A stretch of 64,000 nucleotides of DNA from Gnetum montanum (Eukaryota > Streptophyta > Gnetopsida > Gnetales > Gnetaceae): the NCBI GenBank assembly GCA_015680685.1, contig MNCI01004147.1, positions 216,090 to 280,089 of the forward strand, written 5' to 3'. A program made the position numbers and the translations under genes. Shown here piece after piece: positions 46,426-57,301 of this stretch. The notes beneath the pieces were generated by a model. That model was not told where the DNA came from. It saw only the letters and a program-made list of their open reading frames with translations, and made no database searches. Position 1 is the stretch's first letter, and each line of letters starts with the position of its first letter.

Positions 46426-47268
46426 TGATGGGACACGATATCGCATGGGTGATATATCGCATCCCCCGTGGTATCATGTACGCGACATCGCGTCTTTCCC
46501 TACAATATCGTAGTCTGCCGCAATGTCTATAAATAAGAAGTGGCTCTCCCTTGTTTATCACCTAGAGGATATTAGAGTTAGATTGTAGCAAAACTCTAGC
46601 AATTTGATCCCTCCAGAGATAGATTATTTTTCCAGTATCTGCCCATAGTGTGATGAATGTAATTATACGACATCCTTTATTCGAGTGTGATGTTTTTGGA
46701 CATGCACATGACCGAAAATAAAGATCGAGATTACTTCATCATTGCAACATTCACTTTGTTTATTTATTTATTTAATTGTTATTTACTTATTTCCTAATTA
46801 GTCTCTCTCACCCTTAAACTCATGATAAAATGTGGAATGAGTACAACTTGATTACAAGCATTTAAGTGTGACTACTTGGTAACCTAGTAGCATACCTAGG
46901 ATCTGCGCTTGGTAATCCCAGTGGTAGTCATGCATGAAGTCCAAGATGTGTACGGATGATCAAGGAATGAATGCCCATCGCACTTAGGCTATATTAGATT
47001 CTTTTACCCTTTCTCTCTTAGCTTAGATAATATTACTTTCCATTGCCTTCAGGAGTAACATTAGATTAGAAAACCCATCATACACCTCACTTTGGACTAA
47101 ACCATATGTGACAAATATAATACTAGTCCAGGTGGGAAGACAGCGAACTGTGACCTAAGGATAACTGTCTAGGTGCCACAACTAGTCCGTCTGCGGAGTT
47201 TGACCAGATCGTGCGTGAAAACACTCATATTCGTATGGTTCATTGTAGGGGTATCTCGCCACTCATCA
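46426..47268 (+). repeat. element B 3' LTR
   Basis: 843 bp, TGATGGGACACGATATCGC... to ...CGCCACTCATCA. U3 has five GATATC-like palindromes and TATAAATA at 46528-46535. Confidence 0.9.
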
Positions 47269-47396
47269 GTAAAAAATAAAATAATTAGTATGCTTTTCTA
47301 ATTATAGGTCATGTGGGAGTGATGTTGACCTTGGGTTCATCCAACGATATTAATAATGCCCACTAATCCTAGATAGTGCATGTTTCAACAAACAAA
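47269..47396 (-). other. element C 5' untranslated region, right of element B
   Basis: About 130 bp between the insertion site of B and the primer site of C, with no ORF. It shows that B entered C close to the start of gag. Confidence 0.6.
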
Positions 47397-47416
47397 GTCC
47401 CTAGCAACAGCACCAA
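47397..47416 (-). promoter_or_regulatory. element C primer binding site
   Basis: On the minus strand TTGGTGCTGTTGCTAGGGAC follows the 5' LTR, the same type as in A, B and D with some substitutions. Confidence 0.75.
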
Positions 47417-48331
47417 TGATGAGTAGCAAGGTACCCCTATGCCCAACCATATGAATCACAAAGCGTTCATGTGCAATCTAGTTGAATTCTATGAACTTCA
47501 TAGTTTCCAGTGCACTAGTCTTCTAGGAGGTGAACCTTACCCTAAGGTTATTCGTTATCTTCCCAATTATACTTATGAAGCTCAAAGATATGGTTAAGTG
47601 TAATTGAGGCATATGATTCTTATCATTTTATGTTTTAGGTTCTTTGATGCTTGAAGAAAGAGATAAAGTAGTTTAATGGCTAATTTGATCTAACTAACTA
47701 ACTGATCTTTAACTAGCCCTAACATAAGCATCTAATCCCACTTTCCATACATGTCTTGAGGCCATGTATCCACTACTGGGTTACTAAGTGCTATGCTACT
47801 AGGTGCATCAAGCAATATCATTCATGGGATTACCAAGTGGATGTGTGCTATGCTCGAAGCGGTCGTACTTATGTAATTAATCTATCTAGCTTATCTCACT
47901 TAATTACCTAATTAGCTTAATTACTAGAAAACATTAAATAAATCATTTAAAATATTGAATGCATAAATGAAACATTTAAACTATCCAGAATGCTACAAGG
48001 TTTATTAAAAATTTTGTCTTTATTGCTACACACACTATCATTCTTAGGTGCAATAGTGCTCGAATAAAGATTCATACACTTAATGACTCCTGTTGCGGCC
48101 ACTCAGGAAAATATTCTAACTCTCAAATGGAAAAACTGCAAGAGCTTCGCTACACTATGATTGATTGATGTCATAAATGCAACTGGTAAGCATGTATTTA
48201 TAGGCAAGAACAAACCCTATGTCAATGGGGCCTAGTCGATGCATCAACGAGGCTTAGTTGACATATGAAACGATGCATTGACGCAGCCTAGTTGATGGGG
48301 CCCAGTTGATGCAACCAACCACAACCCATCA
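47417..48331 (-). repeat. element C 5' LTR (right copy)
   Basis: 915 bp, TGATGAGTAGCAAGG... to ...CAACCCATCA. Colinear with 20861-21778. TATAAATA on the minus strand at 48195-48202, with GGCCTAGTCGATG/GGCCCAGTTGATG motifs upstream of it. Confidence 0.9.
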
Positions 48332-50700
48332 TATATCCATAAGATGTGGTCCAAAAAATAACCTTTTCAATATTTATGACAAGATATAGTAGAATTTAAA
48401 TTAAAAGGTAAATTTTATATATGTGGTGACTTTAATGCAATGATTGGTTCTAAGTAGATTGATATTCTAGAGGGGAAAATAATCAAGAATTGCTAAATGT
48501 GCAAGAGTGTGATCAACTTAGAATTAGATGGGAAAGAACATCAGAGGATATTAAAACATATCAAACAAGAAAGCACATGTTAGAATGAAGACAAGCCTTG
48601 ATCTTATTATTTTAAATGGGATTGAAAAGTTTCCATCAAGTTTAAGATTTACTTTTCAAAAAGAAAGGAGATGTTCATGACTCGATTTACTACTAACCAC
48701 ACTTCAAAATGCACTAGGAATCATTGACTTTCAATTAGGTGGTAAATTATTAGAATCATAACACTATTTTCTACAAATTTCTATTAAAGGAATGCATTTT
48801 AACTATAGGCAATGCCATGAAATAAGAAGATGTATTGCAATAGCAAATATAGAATCTTTCAAGAAAGAAATACAAAACTTGTTGAAAATAAAAACGTTTC
48901 AAGATCAATTAGAAGAAATATTGCTAGAGGCTACAAAAAAATATTAGTATGCAACAAAAGTTTATGGGTAAGATGAAATGGTTTGATGAAGAATGTTTGC
49001 AAGCAAGGTTAGCTATCAAAAATTATTATAATAAAAAAAATTAAATAAGAACTACATGAAATTACTTAGAGAGAAAAAATAAAATTTCTAAAAGAGCACC
49101 AAAGCAATATTATGCAAATGATAGAGAAAAATCCATAAAATTTTTGGAAGTTGTTAGAAATAAAGTTTCTCCAAGCAATGATATTTTGTTTGCACAGATA
49201 ACAGGATTCTACAAAAATTTGTTTCATCATGAGGCAAATACCATAATTAGTTATATGTTCCCAAATATTTTATAGATTACATTTGATGAAATAGTATATG
49301 GATGAAAAATTAGCTTCTAGAAAAGCTATAAATGTAGAAGAATTGTATGTTAAACTATTAAAATTTAGTGGAGAGTTAAGTTTGGCAAGAGACTTGGAAA
49401 ATGCTTAATGAATGATTTCAAAATAGTTTGACTAGACATTAGATAATTAGTAAAGTTATTATGCTCTTTAAAAAGGAGAGAAATCATATTTAAATAATTA
49501 TATATTAATCATAATTAGTAACTTATTTGCAAAATTGTTAGGTACCATTTTAGTAAAAAAGTTGGGATCTTAGACAAAAGAAAATAATTTACATGTTGTT
49601 TCACAAGAAAGATTTAGAAAAAATGTTCTACACTAGATCATCTGGTTACTCTTAGATATTGCATTGAACAAGCAAAGGGAAAACATAGTAAAACATTAAC
49701 TTGCTTTGTGGATTTTACTAAAGCTTTTGACTTTTTTGTAAGAGAGCAATTATGGAGTAGACTTATCAAAATTAAAGTTGATTCTAGTTTACTCAATGCC
49801 ATTTAAAATTTATGTATAGAAATAATTTTTGAATTAAAAAATAAACAAACTACATAATCTTATCAATTTTACAATAATATAGAAGTAAAGCAATGTTGTC
49901 CTCTTTCATCAACTTTGTTTGGCATTTTTACTGATGAACAAGAAGATTGGATTAAAGAGGTACCTACAAATCATTCTATTAACATGGATCAATCATGGAT
50001 ACAACTTGTAATATTTGCACATGATGTAGTAGTAATAGCAAATTTAGAAAAGATTAAAAGCAATGTTGCATCAACTACAAAAGTTTTGTGAATTTACAAA
50101 AATGAAGGTGAATGTTGAAAATACAAAAGTGCTAATTTGTAGAACTAGTAAGAGAGGTTATACTTTATAGCTAAATAATAAAAGACTTGAGATTATGGAT
50201 ACTTGTAAATATTTGGAAGTAGAATGCTATTAAAATTATAAGTAGAAGTATTGCATATCATAGTGAGTTGCAAATGGATGAAAGGATTTCTATATAACGA
50301 AGCACAAATGTAGCAATCGTAATATTTGGACTTGGACAATTCGAAAATATCTTTTTTAAACAATTATACAAACTATAGTGCTTTATGGATGTGTGGGATG
50401 GGGCCCATGTCTTGACCAAAATCATGAAAAAGAATTGAAAAACTTCAAAAATAGTTCTTATTGGATGAATTCAAGGTGAAAAGTTAAGTTCCATATATAA
50501 TATTATTGTTAGAAGCTAATTTGCTACCATCAGAAGCTGAAGCAATGTATTAGTTCTTAACATTCTACTTGAAAAATAAAACTAGTAATAAGTTCTTAGG
50601 AGAGATCATCCGAAAATCTCAATAACAGAGATGGTTCTATGAAGGATGATTGTGGTTACAAAAATGGAATATTAATAATAGTGATGGAACAATAAATTCA
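48332..50700 (+). pseudogene. old LINE (second type), right part: endonuclease and reverse transcriptase
   Basis: KGKFYICGDFNAMIGS (48404-48451) is the GDFN endonuclease motif. Reverse transcriptase: TLDHLVTLRYCIEQAKGKH-like (about 49640), LTCFVDFTKAFDFFVREQLW (49699-49755), VKQCCPLSSTLFGIFTDE (49885-49938; normally QGCPLSPTLF) and LVIFAHDVVVIA (50005-50040). In the last motif the first Asp of the FADD box is His. The CFVDFxKAFD and GCPLSPTLF wording differs from LINEs a-c (LKLDYAKAYD, GCPLAPYLF), so it belongs to another LINE clade. It is severely decayed and split by element C from its left part (20218-20860). Confidence 0.65.
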
Positions 50701-51414
50701 AAAGAGGCTTAAAAACTGTAACAACCCACATAACCAACCCAAGCCTAGCATAGGAGGAACGCTGCAATCTAGCATAATGTTAAAGGCAATGCATGACAAG
50801 CATAAGCAGATAGAATAAACCCAACAAAAATCCATAAAACACTTAATAAATATAATATGCATAAAATAACAAGGCATGGTGTAAGCACACACACCAACCA
50901 TAGCACATATATATCCACACATGAAAGTACTATACCAACTATCCAAACTATACATACATCAAGTCCCAAATATCATAACACATCAACCAATATATCTAGC
51001 ACATATCATGTATATATGTACATCATATATATCCTATATAAATAATCCATAGTTCATGGGCTATCCAAACCCATACCATTAGGAAATATATTTGCCTCTC
51101 TCATGAAGATATCCAATAGGAAACATAGGAACATGGAACCAAGGCCTTCATTACCTCCCTCATATTTATTAACCTCTTGAGCTTCTAGCTCTAGTGCCTG
51201 CACACAAAAGGAGTTTAGTACAAGACTAAGTGGGAGCTTCTACATGTTCCTTATGGATATGAAGTATGATGTTGTACTAGAGGAGAGGTGCAAGGTACTA
51301 TAAGCAGCCTACAACAAGGTCAATACATCTCATGTCATCTAAGCATATCATATTAAATCACAAAGTCATAGTCACATTAAGCCATCATGCATAATATCAA
51401 GATCAAACACCAAG
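50701..51414. other. unassigned AT/CA-rich DNA left of element D
   Basis: It begins with TGTAACAACCCACATAACC, whose complement (..GGGTTGTTACA) resembles the end of some plant LTRs, but no partner LTR is visible. It is rich in CATATATC-type words and has no coding similarity. It is interrupted by D and presumably continues at 59138. Confidence 0.4.
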
Positions 51415-52321
51415 TGATGAAGCATCAACTAGCTCATATCAATGTGGCCACTTCAATGTAGCTACCTTGACGCAGTTGAGTCAACACATACCTATTGACG
51501 TGATCCTGTCAATGCATGCAATGATATGTTGACACGTACCTGTTGACGTAGTGTGTATTTTCTCCTATAAATACATGTGCTCCTGCCATGTATTGGCATT
51601 CTTTTGTCAATAGAGTAGTTGAACTCTTATAGTTTTATTCTATAGCTTTAGAGAATAGTCAGTGAGTGCTTGCAATGTGGATCTGAGTCAGTTGCACGGT
51701 GCCTTATTCAAGTGGCAATGTACCTAGACACATTCCATGAATAGTAATAAGATCAAGATTGATTCTTATTCATTGCAACACTTTGACATAGATTATAGTT
51801 ACTTTCCATATAATTTACTTTTCATGTACCTAGTTAATAGCTACATTTCATACAAGTTAATGAATTGGTGGAATGAGCACAACCAGTTTCAAACATAAAC
51901 ACATATTCGCTTGGTAATCCCAGCAGCGTTATTGCTTGGTTTGCCCAGTAGTGTAATGCTTGGTAATCCTAGTAGTGGATACATCAGTTCAAGACATGTA
52001 CTACAAGCTAGGAACGGATACTTATCGCCCATAGGCTAGTTTAGCATTTATCTTCCTATTGTTAATTAGATTAAATAAGTAATTTCTTTATTATTGTTAG
52101 GAGCAGCATAAGGCCAAAACAACATTAACCATCATATGCCTCACCTTGGACTAAACCATACGTGACAAAGCTACCACTAGTCTAAGTGGGAAGACAGTGA
52201 ATTGTGATCAATACTTAATGATCTAGATGCATAGCTAATCCCATCCATAGAATTCAACTGGATTGTGTGTGAACGTTTGTGATTCATATGGTTAGGTGTA
52301 CGGGGTACTCGTTGCTCATCA
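51415..52321 (+). repeat. element D 5' LTR
   Basis: 907 bp. U3 has direct repeats of the type ACC(T/C)(A/G)TTGACGT and TATAAATA at 51566-51573, a motif set different from A, B and C. U5 ends GTACTCGTTGCTCATCA. Confidence 0.92.
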
Positions 52322-52347
52322 TTGGCACCATTATTGAGGATGGTGCT
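52322..52347 (+). promoter_or_regulatory. element D primer binding site
   Basis: TTGGCACCATTATTGAGGAT directly follows the 5' LTR, a C/G-to-T/A-decayed form of TTGGCGCCGTTGTCGGGGA. Confidence 0.8.
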
Positions 52348-52446
52348 AGTTATCTAGATTAGTTATATTATACACAATTACTGTAAAAGTATCAATAATT
52401 TATATTTTAGAAAATATTAATAATTTATGTCACACACATTAAAACC

Positions 52447-54360
52447 ATGTCTTCTTCACATAGGACCAATAATGCATCATATGATAAAAACACTCATAGA
52501 AAAAATGGTAGGTTCTATACTTAAGAGAATTTGAGTGAAAAACCTCAAGTAGGGGTTTCATATGCTCATTTCTACCCTTACTACATGCAAGGACTACATT
52601 CAACTAGTATAGACAACCCTAGAGGAAATAGCGAAAGTTCTAGAATAAGAAGGCCTTAAGGCCTAGGACCTTCTCTAAATGTAGAAAAGATAGATCAAGG
52701 GACCATGGGGGAGATATAGGAGCCATGACGATTCTCCCACTTATTCATCTTCCTCTTCCTCTTCAATGTCTAGTTTTGATGAAGATGAACATAGGTATAG
52801 AGATAGAGCTCCACTAAGGGGTCAAGATGATGATAGAAATAGAGCCCAAGAGCAAGATCAAAGACATCAAAATGAGCATAAGCAAGCTCATCAATATCAG
52901 AAAAATAGAAATACAGATTCTCAACATGACATGTTTGATGAAGATGAACCCTTGTTGGCTACTAAGGACCTAACACAAATTAGGGAGGTAGTTCAAATAT
53001 CCCAAAGGCATCAAAGGAGAAGTCACATCAAAAGGCTTGATATGAAAAACATTCCTAAATTTAGGGGAGCCTATAATTCTGATACACAACATCACTTACA
53101 AGCCTTCCATGATGCTTGCACCTTGCAAAATATTTAACGTAAGTGGCAAAAGCTTAAGCTCTTCCCTAAGATACTAATAAACAAATTTGAAAGTTGGTAT
53201 AGATCATTGGAACTAGATTCCATCCACCAGTGGTCCACAATGCTAGAGCTCTTCAATGAAAAATACCAAACCTATATGAGAGTGTTCAACCTAAAAAACA
53301 AATCTAAGGATGAAAGCAAGAAAAACATGAATCCTTGGATGTGGCCTTGGATAGATACTATTCTCTACTACATAGATGTCCCGGCCATGATTTCTCTCAA
53401 AAGAGGGAGACCCTTGGGATTTATGCACAAGGTTGGTTATACGAACTAAAAGCCCATCAGATACAAAGGTTAATCAACTGGGTGGCAAAAGAAGAAGGAG
53501 AGCTATGTAAATGAGAAAATGTAGATGATTATAACTAGGACCCAACTCTTCAAAAGAAGAGGGTCCATATCTATGATGAGAAAAAAGAGGCAACTCTCAA
53601 TGAGGTGATTTCACAACAAACCTTGCCTATACAAAAGCCTATCAATGAGCTTGAAGTAAGGCTAGATAAGATGTGGGAGTTGATGAATGAAAAAGCTACA
53701 ACTTACGTAAAAATTGTAGAGGAGAGAGTAATGCAAAACAAATCAAGTGATCAAAACAAAAGGAGGAAAAAGAATCAAGAAATAGGTAGGAATATGTATC
53801 AGCAAAAAGGAAAAATGGTTGTAGAAGAAGAGGCTATAGACTCTGCTTATATGACCATCCAAAGGGCTATTACCTAGTTATGATACATCTACATGAGTAT
53901 GGGACCTTCACTTTAAATCCCAAGTTCATACAAAAGCAAATGCCTAGGAAATTATCTTTCTCACAAGGTAAGTATAGAAAGTCCTACAACTAATCATACT
54001 ATCCTAGTGGGACTTCTTATCAGCCTCAAAACTATCATCAACTACAATGGCAAAACCCATAGTCATGGGGAGGCCATCATCAAACCAACACTATCTTTAC
54101 TACAAGCCAAACTTGTGCATATATTATGTTCAACAACTTGTTTCCCCAATTAGTTCTACTTCTTCTACCTCAAATCACTACTACCACTCTCCTAAATATC
54201 ATCAACCCACAACATTTTCTATGGGATCACCACCTCACACCTCTCATCCTCTATCACATTCTCAATATTCTCATACTTCCCTCCATCACATGTCCCCACC
54301 AACAACATAGGAAGGTTTGGTACCACAACATCAATGAAAGAATGCAACTTGTGCTGTGAA
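52447..54360 (+). pseudogene. element D gag, broken
   Basis: It starts at ATG 52447 (MSSSHRTNNASYDKNTHRK). 52766-53137 gives DEDEPLLATKDLTQIREVVQIS, RLDMKNIPKFRGAYNSDTQHHLQAFHDACTLQNI, matching gag of A and B. 53207-53449 gives MLELFNEKYQTYMRVFNLK before a frameshift. A decayed zinc knuckle LCLYDHPKGYY occurs near 53840-53870, having lost its last Cys. Then a Ser/His/Pro/Tyr-rich tail (ISSTSSTSNHYYHSPKYHQP, 54047-54310). Several stops and shifts. Confidence 0.72.
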
Positions 54361-54499
54361 CATACATGAAAATAATAATGCTAGTAGATCTCAACCACAA
54401 CATCAAAAACATTCTTTCTTTAGGGTAGTTTCCTCACACAAGCACAAAACTCGTAGACCTATTGGCACATTCAAACCTACATAAGGCCAATCTAGTGCA

Positions 54500-55003
54500 A
54501 CACCCTTCCTCACAAAAATAATGTCTCCTGATCATACACAAAAGCCAACAACCATCATCACTCCAACATAGGAGGGTAATGATGAACCTATCACTGTGGA
54601 GAGATAGAAACTTTCATGCATCACAAATAATGATAAAGGATGCAATTGTGGGTTGGAAGTTCAAAATATTAACACAACCCCCATACTGAACCACCATAAA
54701 GTTAAGGACCAAGCGTGTGAGTTAGTCTACGTAGTAGCCACTAAACCAGAAGACACCCAATGGCTTGAAAATGAGAATATAAAACTGTTTCAAAGATGCA
54801 TGGAAGCAACTAATCCACTTATAAGTTCTAGACTTAAGAAATCAGACCAAATAGAGGGCTTAGACATAGATATCTTATACATTGATTATACACCAAAAGA
54901 GGATATTAAACATGGAGACTTGGAAATTAAAATAGAAAATCAAGAAGAAGAAGAAAACATATTTGGATCCCCTAAAATAGAAATACCTTCAAGTCTAGTT
55001 TAA
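54500..55003 (+). pseudogene. element D remnant of the pol linker
   Basis: A 116-residue open stretch (54653-55003) contains YVVATKPEDTQWLENENIKL. The ATKxEDTQWL core matches the protease-RT linker of element C (35678-35727). The rest is acidic and unrecognised. This suggests that D derives from a pol-bearing ancestor by a deletion starting downstream of this point. Confidence 0.5.
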
Positions 55004-56802
55004 GAAATGTCTCTGAATGATCCAAACGAGACTATCACCAATGTTAGATATATTACCACACAATTAATTGAATCAGTAATGATGATTGGTGGGAAACCAA
55101 TGGTGTATAACCAAGGGGTTGTGTAGTCCATCTCCTGAATGTGCGATCATAAGTTTATTCATGGGGGAGATGCTCCATCCTAGTTCAAGAACTAATAAGT
55201 GTTTTTTACTTTTTTGTTTTACAGTTTTTTATCATTTTCCTATTTCTTTCAAAACTTTCTGATTCTTAATATGTTTTCCATTTCTTAATATTTTTCTTTT
55301 CTTTATACTTTTCTCTTTTCTTGAGTCATTTCCTTTATGTTTTATGAATGTCTATTATGTTTTCCTTAATAATATTGCCAAGTCATGATGCAGAAGTTAA
55401 TAGTATGTGTTGGGTTTTTGTGCTATGCTATCAAGATGATTGGGTAAGTAATTGTGTTAAGTAATGAGACCACTTCATCCATCCCTCTAGTTCTCTAAAT
55501 AAAAGGTCTTTATCATGGAAACAATTTGGTTTTGCTTTCATGAAACTAAAATTAATGAATGATCATTGTATCTTGAAGAAAGTGGGAACAACCAAGTGGG
55601 AATGGTAAAGGGTGTGACCTCAAGGGGATTTGTTGAGTTCTCTTCTGGAATTCCCTCATGTAGTTTATGACTTCTCATGGAATGTATCATCACGCCTCCA
55701 TCAACCAATAAAAAGGAAGTTATGTCTTTGCTTGGTGTGGTTCCCATCTCAAAAAGAAAATTTTAAAATCCAAAAAAAAATCATTTAAAAAAATAAAAAA
55801 GAAGAAGAAAAATAATAATAATGGGAATTCAAAGCACACCCCTGAAACATAATAATGGGCTACAAGCACTAGTTATGGGGTTGGAAAGACATGTTACCCA
55901 TGCTTGAAGGAACTCCTCTAACTAAGGCCCTTCCTTCCTTCTTCTCTTTTCTTCTCTTTTTGAAATGATGATTGTTCTTTGAGGTGGTTGTGGACTCATG
56001 GTGGTAGGCAAGAAGGAACACGTTAATGCAAGGTCACTGTTAATGGTATGGACTTGGTACAAACTTGGACAAATAGGTATGACAATCATTTTAATCACAC
56101 TTGACACAAGAACCCATTGTGGACACGATCAAGTACCTTACATCCCAATCTCTACAATTCTTTCTCATCCCATTATTTACCTCACTACTACATGTGTTGT
56201 TTGGAAGAAAGGTACGGTCTACAGTTAACTTTTAAGGTGTCCACGAACATCTAGATAAGTAGTTATGCAAGGGCATTATGGCAAGAGCTTGTTTTGGGAA
56301 GGATCCACTTACATAACTTTTGTTGATCATGGCTTTGAACTAATCTTCATACCTTCCCCAACATCATTGACATTTTCTTTGAATTTATGCATCATATTGG
56401 GGCTAATTCTTGTCAATTTTCATTAATTTTTCCTACTTTTCTATTTCCATATCCTTCAAATTCAAAAAAGTTTCTGGGTCATCTTCTAAATTAAGAACTA
56501 TGGTTTTAATTATTCAAAAACTTGTGTGCTTCCAGAGTTATGCTTATTAGTCATGGGGACTAGGGATGTCCACTTTGAAAATTTTAAATTTTTTCTAAAC
56601 ATCCTATTTTTGAACATTGTGGTAACTAATAGTAATTGATCAGAATAATGCGAATAGCTTAATGATTTTAGTTACCTCCTAGCCTTGGGAATAGTACGTG
56701 GCCATCACCTTATGCTTAAATGCAAAATAAGGGATTCAAAAAAAATTAATTATTAAGGAAATTTTACTAAAACTAATGTTGATCCTTTGGTGATTGTAGG
56801 TG
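55004..56802 (+). other. element D spacer
   Basis: Colinear in part with the spacers of A and B: purine motif TTCATGGGGGAGATG (55156-55170), conserved block 2 (55606-55650), conserved block 1 (56260-56317) and the acceptor-like TTACTAAAACTAATG...TGATTGTAG ending at 56799. A clear internal TATAAATA block like those in A, B and C is not visible. Confidence 0.55.
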
Positions 56803-57290
56803 ATGACTAAAAGAAAAGTTTAAGATTGAAGGTCTTTTGCAAGACAAGGAAAAGAGGCCAAGAGAAGGACAACAGAGGATATACCCATGGACAAATAGTA
56901 GCACATATAGGATAACAACTCAAACATCAAATGATTTCTAGACCCATGAGACAATGAGAAGAAATTTTAGTCCATCTTTCAAGAACATTCTGCATAATTA
57001 GAGAAGCATCAACATAACAATCAAGGTTGGAAGTCTACCAGTGCCAGTGACAATAAGAAGAATCATCTTCAGCAGATTTTTGAAGACCTCTACAAATTTT
57101 GTAATATTCAATGTCTATCCAATCTTTTTGTCACTCTATCATTTTGTATACATCCACTCGAATAAAATTTTATAATGTGGCACTTAAAGTTAGTCAGTAG
57201 TTAGCATTAATCAACAATCTCATCATTCCCAATTTTTTAAAAAGAAAGCTCAGTCCTATCCTATTAACTCGAGGATGAGTTTTTACTCAG
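56803..57290 (+). pseudogene. element D vestige of ORF3 start
   Basis: ATG 56803 opens MTKRKV-stop, a basic start at the place where ORF3 begins in A, B and C. No ORF3 domain follows before the polypurine tract 0.5 kb later, so the bulk of ORF3 has been deleted. Confidence 0.4.
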
Positions 57291-57301
57291 TCGTGGGGGT
57301 A
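57291..57301 (+). promoter_or_regulatory. element D polypurine tract
   Basis: TCGTGGGGGTA immediately before the 3' LTR. Confidence 0.85.

Larger units (their letters stand above)
38655..47268 (+). mobile_element. LTR element B: non-autonomous Athila-like retrotransposon without pol, inserted in element C gag
   Basis: LTRs (801 and 843 bp; TGATGG... to ...CACTCATCA) enclose a primer site, gag, spacer, ORF3 and polypurine tract, all on the plus strand. Flanks are GCAAC (38650-38654) and GTAAA (47269-47273), matching at three of five positions, so the duplication is decayed or ambiguous. Total 8.6 kb; no reverse transcriptase or integrase. Layout and sequence parallel element A throughout. Confidence 0.88.
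20861..48331 (-). mobile_element. LTR element C: Athila-like Ty3/gypsy with gag, pol and ORF3, carrying LINE b and element B
   Basis: LTRs of 918 and 915 bp (TGATGAG... to ...ACCCATCA) bound it. Flanks are TTTAT (20856-20860) and TATAT (48332-48336), a 5-bp duplication with one mismatch. Subtracting LINE b and element B leaves about 13.1 kb, within the size range of large Athila-type elements. The minus-strand order is primer site, gag, protease, reverse transcriptase, RNase H, integrase, spacer with internal promoter-like block, and ORF3. Many stops show it is old. It splits an even older LINE. Confidence 0.85.

Noticed and set aside
50717-51414. Possible LTR starting TGTAACAACCC
   Set aside because: No second copy, primer site or duplication could be found, so it is left unassigned.
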